Assembly: GCA_963678675.1 (NCBI GenBank)
Contig: OY783195.1
Location: 13,490,505 to 13,554,504 of the forward strand
DNA: 64,000 nt
Direction of reading: 5' to 3'
From: Xiphydria camelus
Lineage: Eukaryota; Arthropoda; Insecta; Hymenoptera; Xiphydriidae
The notes under the pieces: model-generated
The model's database searches: none
Told to the model about the DNA's origin: nothing
What the model saw: the letters and a program-made list of their open reading frames with translations, nothing else
Position numbers and translations under genes: made by a program
Shown here: positions 20,697 to 32,086 of the stretch, in pieces
Position numbering within the stretch: the stretch's first letter is position 1
Layout of the letters: each line of letters begins with the position of its first letter

Positions 20697-23401
20697 TAGA
20701 CTAAGAGCTAGTGACATTTTTCAGTGATTATTTAGTTAAGGCCTATTTTTTGAGAGAATGTTGTGGGGGGCATGTCTAAGTGCCATCCGTGAGGATTAAC
20801 CTTGATAGCGGTATGGGAGGCTGGCGGAACGCCCCCAACTTGTAAAAAATAGTGCACAAAATTATTATTTAGTTAAGGCTGAAATTTTGTTTACTATTCA
20901 TCTGGTAGTCCACAATTATGAATATAAATTGGCGGATCGATTGGCCGGCATTAAAAGGGTGGCGGATCATCCTAAATACGTCGTGTGAACAATAAAATTT
21001 TTATTATTTAGTTAAGGCTCAATTTTTAATATGTTATTGAGGCAACTGTTTCAAGTGGAAATTTAAATTGGCGGAACAAAATATTGGCATTAACTACCTG
21101 GCGGAACGGTTTAAACATCCATTGTGCGCGCCTCGATTTCGTGTTGTTTGCCGCAGAATTTTTTGTATTAGGAATGCTTCTAATATAGATAATGATTTTG
21201 TTTATTTTCTGGAATCTTTTTAGTAATAATAATAATTTAGTTTTTCCCTGGAGTTAATATTTTAGCGCTCATTCAATATTGATGAGCTTCAATATATCAA
21301 TCAAACATCAGTCTTATGTTAGGACACTCAACATTTTATTTGTGATGTCAGATGTTTTAACAATTTTTAAAACGGATGAATGATATAATTTTTTTTAGAA
21401 TACCCTTTTGGCATTTGACCGACGATATAGTGCTTTATACAAATATAACGAGGTGCGTGAAGTGAAAGAATATTTTTAACAGACATTTTTTTAAAGCGAA
21501 CTAATTTCTTAGAGTAGTTATCGACTTACAAATATACGGTAGGTACTTCGTATAAAGACAATTTTAATACCGTCAGTTGTTCGATCATCTAATCATCTTC
21601 TGTGTCCGGCCAGTCAGAATCGTCACCTTCGTCAACAGAATCCAGATCACTAGATGCTCGGGAGCCTACGTCTATAAATTTAAACAAATTGATTAGAAAA
21701 ATGTAATATTTTTTGTTTATATTTACTGTTAAATCTGCATACCTGATTCAATGTCACTGTTCACATTCTCAAGAGCTCAACCTTCTCAACATTCTCAAGA
21801 GCTCTGCCTGGCTTCCACGCCCTTACAGGGTATGATTACAACCCTTCCCGTAAAGGAAAAAATAAATCATATCAGTTATTCAAGGCGTTCTATAATTATC
21901 AAAAGGCATTTGAAGACCTAGGCAAAGATGATGTTGACACTTCAGCAGTGTTTCCTGTTTTGCAAGAATTTATCTGCCGGATGTATGGTGTCAAAAACGC
22001 AGACCCGTTAATGAAGCTCGTTTGGTACTCTTTAACGAAGCTTATAAAGTTGCAGACACTCTACGTACTCATTTGCAAGAAACATCCGCAATTGCGACGC
22101 ATCAAACTTGCCACCATGCTCAACTGAAGTGCAACAGCAACTACTGCGGAGCTCGTACATTGCCAGTATCTGGCTAAATACAAATTTGCAACAACCAACG
22201 GACAAATCTCCAGAAAACCATGGCTGGTGCATCAACGACGGCAAGTATGAATTCGTCTGGTTTCAAGGAGATCAATTGCCTGAATTTCTTGGAGATGTAC
22301 TTGTTGAAGATTCCAATAAAAGCGACAATGATTGCAACAGTGACATTGAATCAGGTATGCAGATTTAACAGTAAATATAAACAAAAAATATTACATTTTT
22401 CTAATCAATTTGTTTAAATTTATAGACGTAGGCTCCCGAGCATCTAGTGATCTGAATTCAGTTGACGAAGGTGACGATTCTGACTGGCCGGACACAGAAG
22501 ATGATTAGATGATCGAACAACTGACGGTATTAAAATTGTCTTTATATGAAGTACCTACCATATATTTGTAAGTCGATAAATACTCTAAGAAATTAGTCCG
22601 CTTTAAAAAAATTTCTGTTAAAAATATTCTTTCACTTCACGCACCTCGTTATATTTGTATAAAGCACTATATCGTCGGTCAAATGCCAAAAGGGTATTCT
22701 AAAAAAAATTATATCATTCATCCGTTTTAAAAATTGTTAAAACATCTGACATCACAAATAAAATGTTGAGTGTCCTAACATAAGACTGATGTTTGATTGA
22801 TATATTGAAGCTCATCAATATTGAATGAGCGCTAAAATATTAACTCCAGGGAAAAACTAAATTATTATTATTACTAAAAAGATTCCAGAAAATAAACAAA
22901 ATCATTATCTATATTAGAAGCATTCCTAATACAAAAAATTCTGCGGCAAACAACACGAAATCGAGGCGCGCACAATGGATGTTTAAACCGTTCCGCCAGG
23001 TAGTTAATGCCAATATTTTGTTCCGCCAATTTAAATTTCCACTTGAAACAGTTGCCTCAATAACATATTAAAAATTGAGCCTTAACTAAATAATAAAAAT
23101 TTTATTGTTCACACGACGTATTTAGGATGATCCGCCACCCTTTTAATGCCGGCCAATCGATCCGCCAATTTATATTCATAATTGTGGACTACCAGATGAA
23201 TAGTAAACAAAATTTCAGCCTTAACTAAATAATAATTTTGTGCACTATTTTTTACAAGTTGGGGGCGTTCCGCCAGCCTCCCATACCGCTATCAAGGTTA
23301 ATCCTCACGGATGGCACTTAGACATGCCCCCCCACAACATTCTCTCAAAAAATAGGCCTTAACTAAATAATCACTGAAAAATGTCACTAGCTCTTAGTCT
23401 A
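20697..23401. mobile_element. Long-TIR element: arms of about 1,063 bp around 579 bp
   Basis: The left arm opens TAGACTAAGAGCTAGTGACA and the right arm ends with its complement. Identity continues to about 21,759 and from 22,339, with only a handful of differences (for example a G6 versus G7 run, and CGTATAAAG versus CATATAAAG). TAA flanks both ends (20,694-20,696 and 23,402-23,404). Each arm has three subterminal copies of TTATTTAGTTAAGGC and several TGGCGGAAC-type motifs. The last exon of the enclosed gene lies within the right arm, and a mirror copy lies at 21,584-21,690. Confidence 0.85.
21797..22507 (+). pseudogene. 3' part of a spliced transposon-type gene inside the long-TIR element
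   Basis: The frame starts FSRALPGFHALTGYDYNPS at 21,797, continues GKNKSYQLFKAF and LQEFICRMYG, shifts near 22,010 (NEARLVLFNEAYKVADTL) and again near 22,085. It then reads PPCSTEVQQQLLRSSYIASI, PENHGW and FVWFQGDQLPEFLGD. At 22,352 a donor (TCAG/GTATGC) and, 73 bp on, an acceptor (TTTATAG) remove a short intron. The last exon DVGSRASSDL... ends DSDWPDTEDD and a TAG at 22,505-22,507. ALPGFHALTG and SYIASIW-x-N belong to an abundant uncharacterised animal family. The 5' part is missing and frameshifts make it dead. The intron and final exon also exist, inverted, in the left arm. Confidence 0.65.
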
Positions 23402-23404
23402 TAA

Positions 23405-24457
23405 CTGAAAGGTAAAACTGCTGGTTTGAACCGCGCCGTTCCAAACCGACAGTTCGAACTCTGTGTGTATGGGCCCCTATTGATGCAATTTAAGTTCTCG
23501 CGAGATCTGTAAAGACTCGTCATTACTTTCTGATATCAATACTTCCCGAAATAAAACTGTTTGTGACAGTTGATTGTTTTCTACATACAATATTTTGTAA
23601 GGTTTTTCTAACTCCAACTTTCATGCGGATATTTTGATGACGATTTTTAATTCGACACGATATTTGAGAAATAAATTTTTCAAAGAGTCCCACACAGCTC
23701 TCGAGATATATTTTAATATTTTCAATGTATCTTAGGGTATTGCATTACAACACTTTCTTATTAAACTAATAATAAACGTTATTCATGAATTGCTTACCCT
23801 AACAGCATAGGTTATGCCTTCCTTCGTCACTAAGTGATCGGGATGTAGCCACCCTCTCGCTGGTTTGTTAATGAAACTACCACCTCCACTGGTAGCCATT
23901 TCTAGAAGACATACATATATTAAAATCCCTTTTATAATAGCAGATTTATATGTTAATATTTATATTATAACTAAAGCAACAATTAAATGATGTATAACGT
24001 GTATCAAATGTATTGTAGGAATTGTATACCACGTTGGAAAATGTCAATCAATCGCGCCTCCAATTAACGACACGGTCTTCTTCAAGAGTAGACACTGTCG
24101 GAGAAAAAACTGTCGTTTATATACGTACAAAGAGGAAAAAAGGCAAGAAAGCTTAACAAACTGGTACAAATTTACTGGCGAAAAAAATACGGCGAGGCGT
24201 CTTCGTCATATGGACCCAATGATTCAAGTGAGGAGTTCCATTGCATCGATAATTCGAACGGTATTAAGGTAGTACCCCCACAAGATCGTTGAATTAAGAA
24301 ATGGTTGAAATTTGACAGATGTTATTTAATGCATTATCCAAACATCTGTGTAATTTAAATAAATTTGACCACCCCAAACCTGAGATATTTACACTTCAAG
24401 AGTTGGCTTGATTTACACGTAACAAATATGTTATGATGGGCAAAACAGTACATCATT
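23405..24457. other. Intergenic region ending in a diverged gene-fragment copy
   Basis: No gene recognised from 23,405 to 24,185. On the minus strand from about 24,310 to 24,190 lies a sequence homologous to the interrupted frame at 26,428-33,167: YYLNTVRIIDAMELLT, then ESLGPYDEDAS after a 1-bp insertion. It has an undisturbed CTACCTTAATACCGTTCG...AATTATCGATGCAA, that is, without either insertion found in the other copy. Confidence 0.55.
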
Positions 24458-24713
24458 AATTGTAGCATGGAAGTAAAATCCGGGCTAAGTGCCAAAAAGC
24501 AAGTTTTGAAATATGCAGTTCTGAAAGCAAGCAAGCAAGCAAGCTTTGCAGCAAGCAAGATTCTTGTGGCAATTATTTGAACTAGTTTTTGAAGGATCTA
24601 GACATAGCCCATTTTACAGCGTATTGGGGTTGTCACATAGTCCACTTTTTAGCACTTAACTCAATTTTTCAGATTCTGGCACTTAGCCCGGATTTTACTT
24701 CCATGCTACAATT
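24458..24713. mobile_element. MITE with inverted repeats of about 37 bp
   Basis: The left end AATTGTAGCATGGAAGTAAA continues ATCCGGGCTAAGTGCCA, and the right end is its complement (TGGCACTTAGCCCGGATTTT...). Length 256 bp. The interior has a (GCAA)n-type run at 24,525-24,560. No coding potential. Superfamily not assigned. Confidence 0.7.
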
Positions 24714-24995
24714 CTACCGTCAAAACTAAAATTAAGAAGTTGATAAAAAACGAGGATAAGGTAGAGTAGGATATCACGAATAATGTGAAAAAAATGAGAA
24801 TGATTCACCATCTAGTTTCCAAGATACAGGGTGCGCCAACGAAACTTGCTGATTTGAATAGCGTGCCGTGAAGGGAGGGAGGGTAAGACGTGGGTGGGGA
24901 TAGTCTCATGCGAAGATGTGGTTTGGGAAGTTTCTTTATCATTAGCGTCAGTAGCGAAAATGCATTGGCCGAAGGAGCAACGCGCGTTTGTCTTA

Positions 24996-25661
24996 GGCCG
25001 TGTTCTCACCAAAGCAACTAGCAACGGCAACGCGAGGGCAACACGACGCGGCATTGGTATTTAAATGTATGTGTTTCCACTGAACTGAAATCAACGCAAC
25101 TTCAACGCAACTAGTTAGCAACCGTAGTGGGGCAACTGTGCAAGCTGCGTCGCAGTCGCTAGTCTCTTTCAAATTTTCACAGAGAATGGTCGAAGAAGCT
25201 GCGATAATAGCTAAATTGGTGGGCCTAGTGGAACTGTACCCGTGTCTATATGACACAACACATACAAATTACTCCCGTGTGAACATCAAGGAGAGAGCGT
25301 GGGTGGAAATCTAAAAAAAATTGGAGACACAGGTAAATTATTTATTGCAATAATTTTTTATACAATTTTATTCCATGGTATAGTATGGATCCAGCTGGTG
25401 TCATAAAATATTCGCACAGTATTTCTCGCATTCCTTGCGTGCCTGAATAATTTCGTATTTTTGATGCTGGTATATTATCAATTATTATTTTATTAATTCG
25501 ATAATCTCGACCGAGATTATTGATTCCACTAGTAGCTGATCCTGATCCGCATCAAATTCATTGAAACTGACGTTCAAAGAACAACAGAGCAACTGCAATC
25601 CAACTGGTGGTTGCATTGCGGTCGCGTTGCCGTTGCTAGTTGCTTTGGTGAGAACACGGCC
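24996..25661 (+). mobile_element. PIF/Harbinger non-autonomous derivative
   Basis: The ends GGCCGTGTTCTCACCAAAGC and GCTTTGGTGAGAACACGGCC are exact complements, and the inverted repeat runs about 40 bp. TTA flanks both sides (24,993-24,995 and 25,662-25,664), the 3-bp target duplication of PIF/Harbinger elements. Internal CAACGCAACT and GCAAC motifs form subterminal repeats. The interior holds a MADF/Myb-SANT-type exon, matching the second gene that Harbinger elements carry. No transposase remains. Confidence 0.8.
25186..25332 (+). pseudogene. MADF / Myb-SANT-like first exon inside the Harbinger derivative
   Basis: From ATG 25,186 the frame reads MVEEAAIIAKLVGLVELYPC, then LYDTTHTNYS and KERAWVEI, then a TAA at 25,312-25,314 where an Ala codon is expected, then KKLETQ to a donor CACAG/GTAAAT at 25,332. 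The pattern LV-x2-V-x-LYPCLYD...Y...ERAW-x-EI is the N-terminal half of a MADF domain, a DNA-binding fold. In PIF/Harbinger transposons a Myb/SANT-like protein assists the transposase. Only the first exon is left, with one stop. Confidence 0.65.
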
Positions 25662-26710
25662 TTATAGAGGCCTACTTTTCTAACAGCCAGTCGATCATTG
25701 CCGCGCAGCGTGCATTTCGTATACACTTCAATATTCCCGCCCGAGGTGCCCGCCCTTGCGACTTCTTTTTATGGGGTTATCTGAAATCTATTGTTTACGC
25801 CGATCGTCCAAGGACCTTACCCCACTTAAAGGAGAATATTCGCCAAGCAATAGCCGGAATACCCGTAGCTATGTTAGAATGAATTAATCAAAACTCCACA
25901 AATCGTCTAATTCAGTGTATTGATAATGATGGGCGTCACTTGCCTAATATTATTTTTAAAACCATGTCATTTTAAATTTCCCATTATGTACGAATATAAG
26001 AAAAAAGAATTAAAACCATATCTATATATTTTTTTTTATCCACCTCTCAAATCAGCAAGTTTCGTTGGCGCTCCCTGTATAACCATGAGAAGCCCGCACA
26101 ATTTTGGTCGTATAGCATATGTATATCTGCAAGGGGCCTGCAAGCGAACGAGTGCGTGGAGGGGAACGGGACAGCGAGTCACGATTGTCGCTCACACGCT
26201 CAAAGAAGACTGCGTCGTCTGTTTATACAAGCTATTTCGTGCATTGGGGCAAAGCCCGGACAGTCCCGGCAAAAAGTTTACTGGCAATGGTATATCAAAA
26301 ACACAATATAGAATATATTTTACGGCAATAAATGATATACATCGTATTATCTATTAGTACCGAGTCAATATTGCGTAGTTTTTAATTTTATTTACTACTA
26401 ATTAAACCAATTATCAATATTTTAAACATGAACATGGTATGTAACTTTTGGTTGAGGTTGTCGCGGAGGAACTACCTTAAGTCACGACTGCCAAGTACCA
26501 TGAATTGAGTATTCATTGGTAGCGCCTTTATTCTTTTCAAAGAAATAATCTGGAAAAATAGATGAACGCAATAGGATATACTCCGCTATAAAATTTGCAC
26601 GCCAGCATAGTTGGTCCAGTATCGGTAGGCACGATTTCCTGTAATTGCATGGCAATACCGATAGCTCAGAACAGAAAAAAAGAACCGAACCAAGCGAAAA
26701 ACATCAACTA

Positions 26711-26790
26711 TAGGGTGATCCAAATTGAACTTTAGGATTTGAATCACTTTAGAAAGCAAATCCTAAAGTTCAATTTGGATCACTCTATAT
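26711..26790. mobile_element. 80-bp hairpin MITE inside the fold-back arm
   Basis: TAGGGTGATCCAAATTGAAC... at 26,712 mirrors ...GTTCAATTTGGATCACTCTA at 26,788, giving a stem of about 33 bp and a loop of about 14 nt. It is absent from the matching place in the right arm (31,640-31,690), so it arrived after the arms formed. Confidence 0.7.
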
Positions 26791-28395
26791 TTCACTCTCT
26801 ATTTCTATAACTAGGTGCGCCTACTGATATGGAACCAACTACGTTGGCGTGTAAGTTCTGCATTGGAGTGTATATGGGGGATTCCACGTTAATTTTAAAT
26901 GCCGCCGACCTTTGAGTCACAGATTTTGTAGTAATTTTTTTTGTATGTAGTGCTTTACCATTTATAATAAATTCTCAAATTTTTTTTTAATCCAACATTG
27001 CGTTCTTGTCCTATCATTTATTGAAATTTGCCATATTTTCTAATCTTGTGAAATTTATTCCCAATTTTCTCCTACTAAATGAACTCTGAGAAAAAAATTC
27101 CTTATACAAAAAATGCTCTTTATAACCTGAACTTAGTAGAACAAAACTGATATTATTTCTAAACAAGCGAATAATATGAGAAAAAATAGTTTATTTTACA
27201 AATATTTAATTATCTCAAATACGCCATTTTTGTTTTCAACGAAATTTTAACCATGAATTCCTTGGTGTATTAGGACAATATTGAGCCCGAAACGAAGTTA
27301 CGATGAGCGTTGGTTCATTTTATATTAACACGTTAACTGTTCCATGAGTCACATATGATTCATACAGAAACGTCGCTGTACGTCCGTGGGACATATGTGA
27401 TTCATTTGCCATTGCCGTATGCATGGTGATTTCATTTTTGAACGTCGTGGGATGGAAAAAATTCCTTATGGGGACAGCCTATGTGTTAAACTATTACTGA
27501 GTAGCAGAAAAAGGAATTCTTTTAAAAATGAAGTTTCAGCATCATATGTCATGATTTTTTTATTTTATTATTTTGTAGACTGTATAATCGTTAGAAAAAG
27601 AATATTTTCTCGTAATTACAGTGACTAGCAGTGGGAATAATACAATGCGAAGAATCGTTCAGTTAAAAAGTTTTTTGAATGGAAATACTTTGAGGATTCA
27701 CAGTACTTTACAGTAGGGGAGAGTGGCCTACGTTGAGACAGCGTATATGTTGAGACAGTCAAAGTTACTTAAAAGTGGTTGATACAAAAATTCTAAAAAA
27801 ATTACATCAATATTGTACCATCGTTATACATGCATGGCTAAGTTTTCTTTGTGTACAATTCATGATTCTTTGAATTAAAAATAAAATTAACTTTTGCGGT
27901 ACATAAAGTAAAATGTAGTGACTTCTTTGTCAGTGAATTTATTGCATTTTAATTTGATACTCTCTCTTACTAAAATAAATTCCAATTAGTAGTTCGTTTT
28001 ATACTGAAAAAGAATCCCTAATCGAAAAATTGAATTAATTCATATACTGTGTAGAAAATATGGATCTTTCATAAGTATGTAGTGCGTCTACGTTGAGGCA
28101 GACAATTGCGTGTACCTTGAGATATATTTTCGACAGTCGCGCATGCGTGATCTTCGCGGTGTCAGCTGAAACCGGCCTTTTTCGCATGCCGACTTTATTT
28201 GAGGTTAGGTACTAGGTATTTGTAAGAAAACTCCATTGCATTGCTCCAGAATCGAACTGAAAGGTAGGTTGAAATATTTTAGGAAATTTTGCTTTTAATT
28301 TTAATTAAAAACAGAAAATGTAGTCATGGGGAGAAAGTCTATGTTCTGTTTTCTCAATATTCTGCCTTCTTGCATATTTTCAGGAAACATTAATA

Positions 28396-29332
28396 CGAGG
28401 GGGGACCCAAAAGAAACGGGAATTTGGTCATAACTTCTTTATTTCTTAATATTTTTACACGAAATTTGTATCACCTTCAAAGTATTCTCCCTTGACCACA
28501 ACGCACCTCTGCAAATGATCCTTCCATTGTTCAAAACATTTTTAAATTCACTTATCGGGATGTTCTTTAGGCCTTCCAGCGATTTTTGTTTTACCTCCTC
28601 CGCAGTGGCAAAACTGCTGCTGCTGCTGCTTTGTTTTGGGGTCGTATGCATAACACCACGATTCATCACCAGTAATCACCTTGGAAAAAAATTCAGGGTC
28701 CTCATTGAGCTGATTTTGAAGCTCAAAACATGCCTGAAGTCGACGCTCCCTTTGCTCGCCTGTGAGAAGGCGAGGGACAAATTTGGCTGCAACTCTTCTC
28801 ATGTGCAAATCTTTGGATAAAATCCTCTGAATGGAACTCCATGATATTCCAGACATCTCACAGAGTTGATCAATGGTTCGGCGACGGTCTTCACGAATGA
28901 GAGCATTGATTTTGTCGACGTTTTCGTCACTTCTTGACGTTGAGGGGCGTCCTGAACGGGGTTGGTCTTCAATTGACATTACTCCATTTTTAAAACGTGC
29001 AAACCACTCGTAGACTCTAGTTTTACTTAGGGCAGCATCCCCATAAGCAGTCTTAAGCATTACAATAGTTTCCGCGGCCGATTTCCCCAACAGGAAATAA
29101 AATTTCACAGCCGCGCGTTGCTCTCGACAATCGGCTATCACGTTTTCGGCGAAATGGAAAAAGTTGTTTCACTAAAAAAATTCCCACGGACGAACCGGTG
29201 CACTCACAGCGACAGAACTTCGCACACTAACTCAGGAGACGTGTCCCTGACGGACACCTGTTCGAACAATGAGTTTCCCCACTCTCCCTCCCCGCCGCAG
29301 CCCAATTCCCGATACTTTTGGGTCCCCCCTCG
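28396..29332 (-). mobile_element. Mariner element, 937 bp, internally deleted
   Basis: Terminal repeats CGAGGGGGGACCCAAAAG at both ends, inverted, each flanked by TA (28,394-28,395 and 29,333-29,334). Intact mariners are about 1.3 kb; this copy lacks roughly 350 bp of the transposase gene. The ends are well conserved, so it could have been mobilised in trans. Confidence 0.9.
28470..29141 (-). pseudogene. Mariner transposase, catalytic middle deleted
   Basis: From ATG 29,141 the N-terminal helix-turn-helix region is complete (REQRAAVKFYFLLGKSAAET, SKTRVYEWFARFKNG, EDQPRSGRPSTS, SWSSIQRILSKDL) up to the first catalytic Asp in VITGDESWCYAYDPKTKQ near 28,660. Then a CAG-rich run (28,617-28,634) fuses directly to the C-terminus, and the second and third catalytic Asp with the HDNA block are missing. 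A 1-bp shift near 28,545 leads into FEQWKDHLQRCVVVKGEYFE. It cannot catalyse transposition but may still bind ends. Confidence 0.85.
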
Positions 29333-29605
29333 TACTTTCATTTTTCGCATCTTATAACTTGTCTCAACGTAGCCTACTCAGTGTCTCATCGTATACCACT
29401 CTGGCCTAGGTTGAGACACTTTACACGGTCGGAATAATTCCTCTAATATAAGAAATGTCAATGAAAAAAAAATTGTTTTTAGGTTACCATTTTGTAGTTA
29501 AAGGTTAGATCTAATAACATATGGCAAAAAACTACCCTTTTTTCTAAATGTTAGTGTTTTATAAACGAACAAATAAAAAGTATCTCAACCAAGGCCACTC
29601 TCCCC

Positions 29606-30110
29606 TAATATTCGGCATATTTCCTGGTGAATTAGCGAAATTATACAAACCAAGGGGACTCCAAATTTGCTCTTCAGCCGAACGCTGCAGACTAGCTCTT
29701 GCTGCCAAGCGCTTAACTGTTCCGCCAATTCCATCATATGGTCCCTTGTCATGAGCTGTCGCAAAAGAATGCCACTCATTGATGGAAAAAATGCCACTCA
29801 TTGTGAGTGCCATTTATTTGCGACAGCTCATGGCAAAGGACCATGTGATGGAATTGGCGGAACAGTTAAGCGCTTAGCAGCAAGAGCTAGTCTACAGCAT
29901 TCAGCTGAAGAGCAAATTTTGAGTCCCCTTGATTTGTATAATTTCGCTAATTCACCAGGAAATATGCCGAATATCACTGTAAAGTACTGTGAATCCTCAA
30001 AGTATTTCCATTCAAAGATCTTTTTAACTGAACGATTCTTGTGTGCGAAAGCTGTTCCTCATACACTTCAAACACATTGTATTATTCCTACTGCTAGTCA
30101 CTTTGTATAA
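29606..30110 (+). pseudogene. Inverted duplicate coding segments at the fold-back centre
   Basis: Plus-strand 29,799-30,110 encodes CHLFATAHGKGPCDGIGGTV, KRLAARASLQ, SPLDLYNFANSPGNMPNI, then a tail ending IIPTASHFV. Minus-strand 29,786-29,606 encodes the same segment (HSFATAHDKGPYDGIGGTVK...) and ends where the TA-flanked element begins. GKG-x3-DGIGG-x-VKR is a signature I recall from abundant uncharacterised insect and cnidarian transposon-type proteins. The two copies differ at only a few residues and face away from each other across about 12 nt, so a transcript across them would fold into a long hairpin. Confidence 0.6.
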
Positions 30111-30855
30111 TTACGAGAAAATATTCTTTTTCTAACGATTATACAGTCTACAAAATAATAAAATAAATAAATTATGACATAAGATGCTGACACTTTATTT
30201 TTAAAAGAATTCCTTTTTCTGATACTCAGTAATTGTTTAACACATATGTTGTCCCCATAAGGAATTTTTTCCATCCCACGACGTCCAAAAATGAAATCAC
30301 CATGCATACGGCAATGACAAATGAATCACATATGTCTCATGGATGTACAGCGACGTTTCTGTATGAATCATATGTAACTCATGGGACAGTCAACGTGTTA
30401 TTATAAAATTAACCAATGCTCATCCCAACTTCGTTTCGGGCTCAATATTTTCCTAATACACCAAGGAATTTATGGTTAAAATTTCGTTAAAAACAAAAAT
30501 GGCGTATTTGAGATAATTAAATATTTGTAAAATAAACTATTTTTTCTCATATTATTCGCTTGTTTAGAAATGATATCAATTTTGTTCTACTAAGTTCAGG
30601 TTATAAAGAGCATTTTTTGTATAAGGAATTTTTTCCTCAGAGTTCATTTAGTAGGAGAAAATTGGGAATAAATTTCACAAGATTAGAAAATATGGGAAAT
30701 TTCAATAAATGATAGGTCAAGAACGTAATGCTGGATTAAAAAGAAATTTGAGAATTTATTATAAATGATAAGTACTACATTAAAAAAAAATTACAACAAA
30801 ATCTGTGACTCAAAGATCGGCGGCATTTAAAGTTGACGTGGAATCCCCCACATGT

Positions 30856-31491
30856 AGGCTGGCCCTTGCGTAAAGGTATAATACTTTGACGTAAACGTGC
30901 ACGTGGTTCGGAATTTTGACGATTTTTATATATTTTTTGTTATTGTTAGAATTATTAACTTGAAGTTGAGATGGGGCAAAATGTATCTAAATTAGAGCGG
31001 CAGTGAATGTGTTAAGATTGTAAAATAAAATTTTACAAAAAAAAAATTGTAAATTTAACTTTCAAATCTCTAAAAAATTCATTATAAATTTTCTATGGGA
31101 GGCCCCACATTCTAAATACTCTCAAAATTACCGTAAAAGATGTAGAAATTTAGTGTAAAAAAATCATGAAAATTAAAAATGTCGGTTTTGAGATACATTT
31201 TTTGTTTCCATTTTCAAAAAAATACGCAATATGAAAAAAATACAATTTTTTTTCGAAATCTTCACAAAAAATACAAATTTTTCATTTGGGTCATTTTTTA
31301 TATTGTGTTAATTTAAGCCGTAAATTGCGATGAAAAAAAAATGAAAAATAAAAATTAATAACAGTTGAACGTCTTATGGAATCGTTCTGAAAATTTATAC
31401 CAGTTTTTATATTGATTAAAGATAGTTGAAAAAAAAATCAATAAATCGGAGACCCAAAAGTTTCTACTACTAAAAGTTGACACGAAATGAC
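30856..31491. repeat. Segment present only in the right arm of the 5.4-kb fold-back
   Basis: The left arm passes straight from TGTATATGGGGGATTCCACG, but the mirror place in the right arm carries about 640 extra bp. They start near TGTAGGCTGGCCCTTGCG and end near TGACACGAAATGACCC. The segment is very A/T-rich with many A-runs and no coding potential. Either it inserted into the right arm or the left arm lost it. No clear target duplication. Confidence 0.5.
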
Positions 31492-32086
31492 CCATATACA
31501 CTCCGTTGCAGAACTTACACGCCAACGTACATAGCTGGTTCCATATCAGTAGACGCACCTAGTTCATTACGTTTCTTGTAATTTCATGGTTCTACCGACA
31601 GCTAAGATCAGAACCAAAATAATCAAACCGAGAATGAAATAGCTGATGCTCTTCGCTTAGTTCGACCCTTTTGGTTCTTACCTGAGCTATCAGTATTACC
31701 ATAAAATTACAGGAAATCGCAGTGGACGGGATGCGCCTACTAATAGAGAACCAGCTATGCTGGCATGTAAGTTCTGTAATGGAGTGTATCCTATTCTATA
31801 CATCTATTATTCCAAATTGTTTCTTTGAAAAGAATAAAGGCTCTACCAATGAAAGCTCAATTCATGGTACTTGGCAATCGTGACTTAATACCGTTCGAAT
31901 TACACAGGTTTACAAAAAAAAAAAAAAAGTCCGGTCTATTTGACCGGACCATAGTATTTCGAGGTATTTTTGCGTCCTGAATCCGATCCCGAGGTCATCT
32001 GAGCCCTATCACGTCAGAAAAACGAGATTTCAAGGTCATTTAGAGGTTAAAATGACCATTTTTTTGGAACTGGACCCGGGACAATG

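Larger units (their letters stand above)
24827..26077 (+). mobile_element. Tc1/mariner-type remnant, internally deleted, split by a Harbinger derivative
   Basis: Inverted ends CAGGGTGCGCCAACGAAACT (24,827) and its mirror, ending GCGCTCCCTG (26,077), extend about 33 bp and are flanked by TA. The transposase start MHWPKEQRAFVL (24,960) is cut by the Harbinger insert and resumes at 25,666 as AYFSNSQSIIAAQRAF. After an internal deletion it jumps to the C-terminal block CDFFLWGYLKSIVYAD and LPHLKENIRQAIAGIP. The catalytic middle is missing, so this is a non-autonomous derivative. Without the insert it would be about 585 bp. Confidence 0.75.
27716..29605. mobile_element. TA-flanked element with GGGGAGAGTGGCC ends and repeated GTTGAGACA motifs
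   Basis: The ends are GGGGAGAGTGGCCTACGTTG and, inverted, GGGGAGAGTGGCCTTGGTTG; TA stands outside each. The matching place in the other arm of the fold-back lacks it (CACAGTACTTTACAG runs on into TTCGGCATATTTCC), confirming the boundaries. Inside, the phrase CTACGTTGAGRCAG or its complement recurs at 27,735, 27,752, 28,088, 29,360 and 29,403, mostly near the ends, like subterminal binding sites. Excluding the nested mariner it is about 950 bp. No protein of its own seen; superfamily unassigned. Confidence 0.75.
26481..31884. mobile_element. 5.4-kb fold-back element flanked by TTAA
   Basis: TTAA flanks both ends (26,477-26,480 and 31,885-31,888). The termini GTCACGACTGCCAAGTACCA and TGGTACTTGGCAATCGTGAC are inverted. 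The arms mirror each other to a centre near 29,792. The left arm is interrupted by a TA-flanked element (27,716-29,605), and the right arm has 640 extra bp (30,856-31,491). Mirror pairs include GGCGTGTAAGTTCTGCA, CCCGAAACGAAGTT, the frames MHGDFIFERRG (27,419 plus) and MHGDFIFGRRG (30,307 minus), and an inner coding repeat. The flanking ACTACC/TACCGTTCG matches the unoccupied copy at 24.27-24.29 kb. Confidence 0.8.

Noticed and set aside
25920..26357. 145-codon plus-strand frame
   Set aside because: Runs out of the mariner remnant, through its terminal repeat, into unrelated flank; composition unlike a protein.
27419..30307. Paired frames MHGDFIFERRG (plus) and MHGDFIFGRRG (minus)
   Set aside because: Similar because they lie in the two fold-back arms. 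They end in low-complexity Phe/Tyr/Ile sequence; coding status not supported beyond the duplication.
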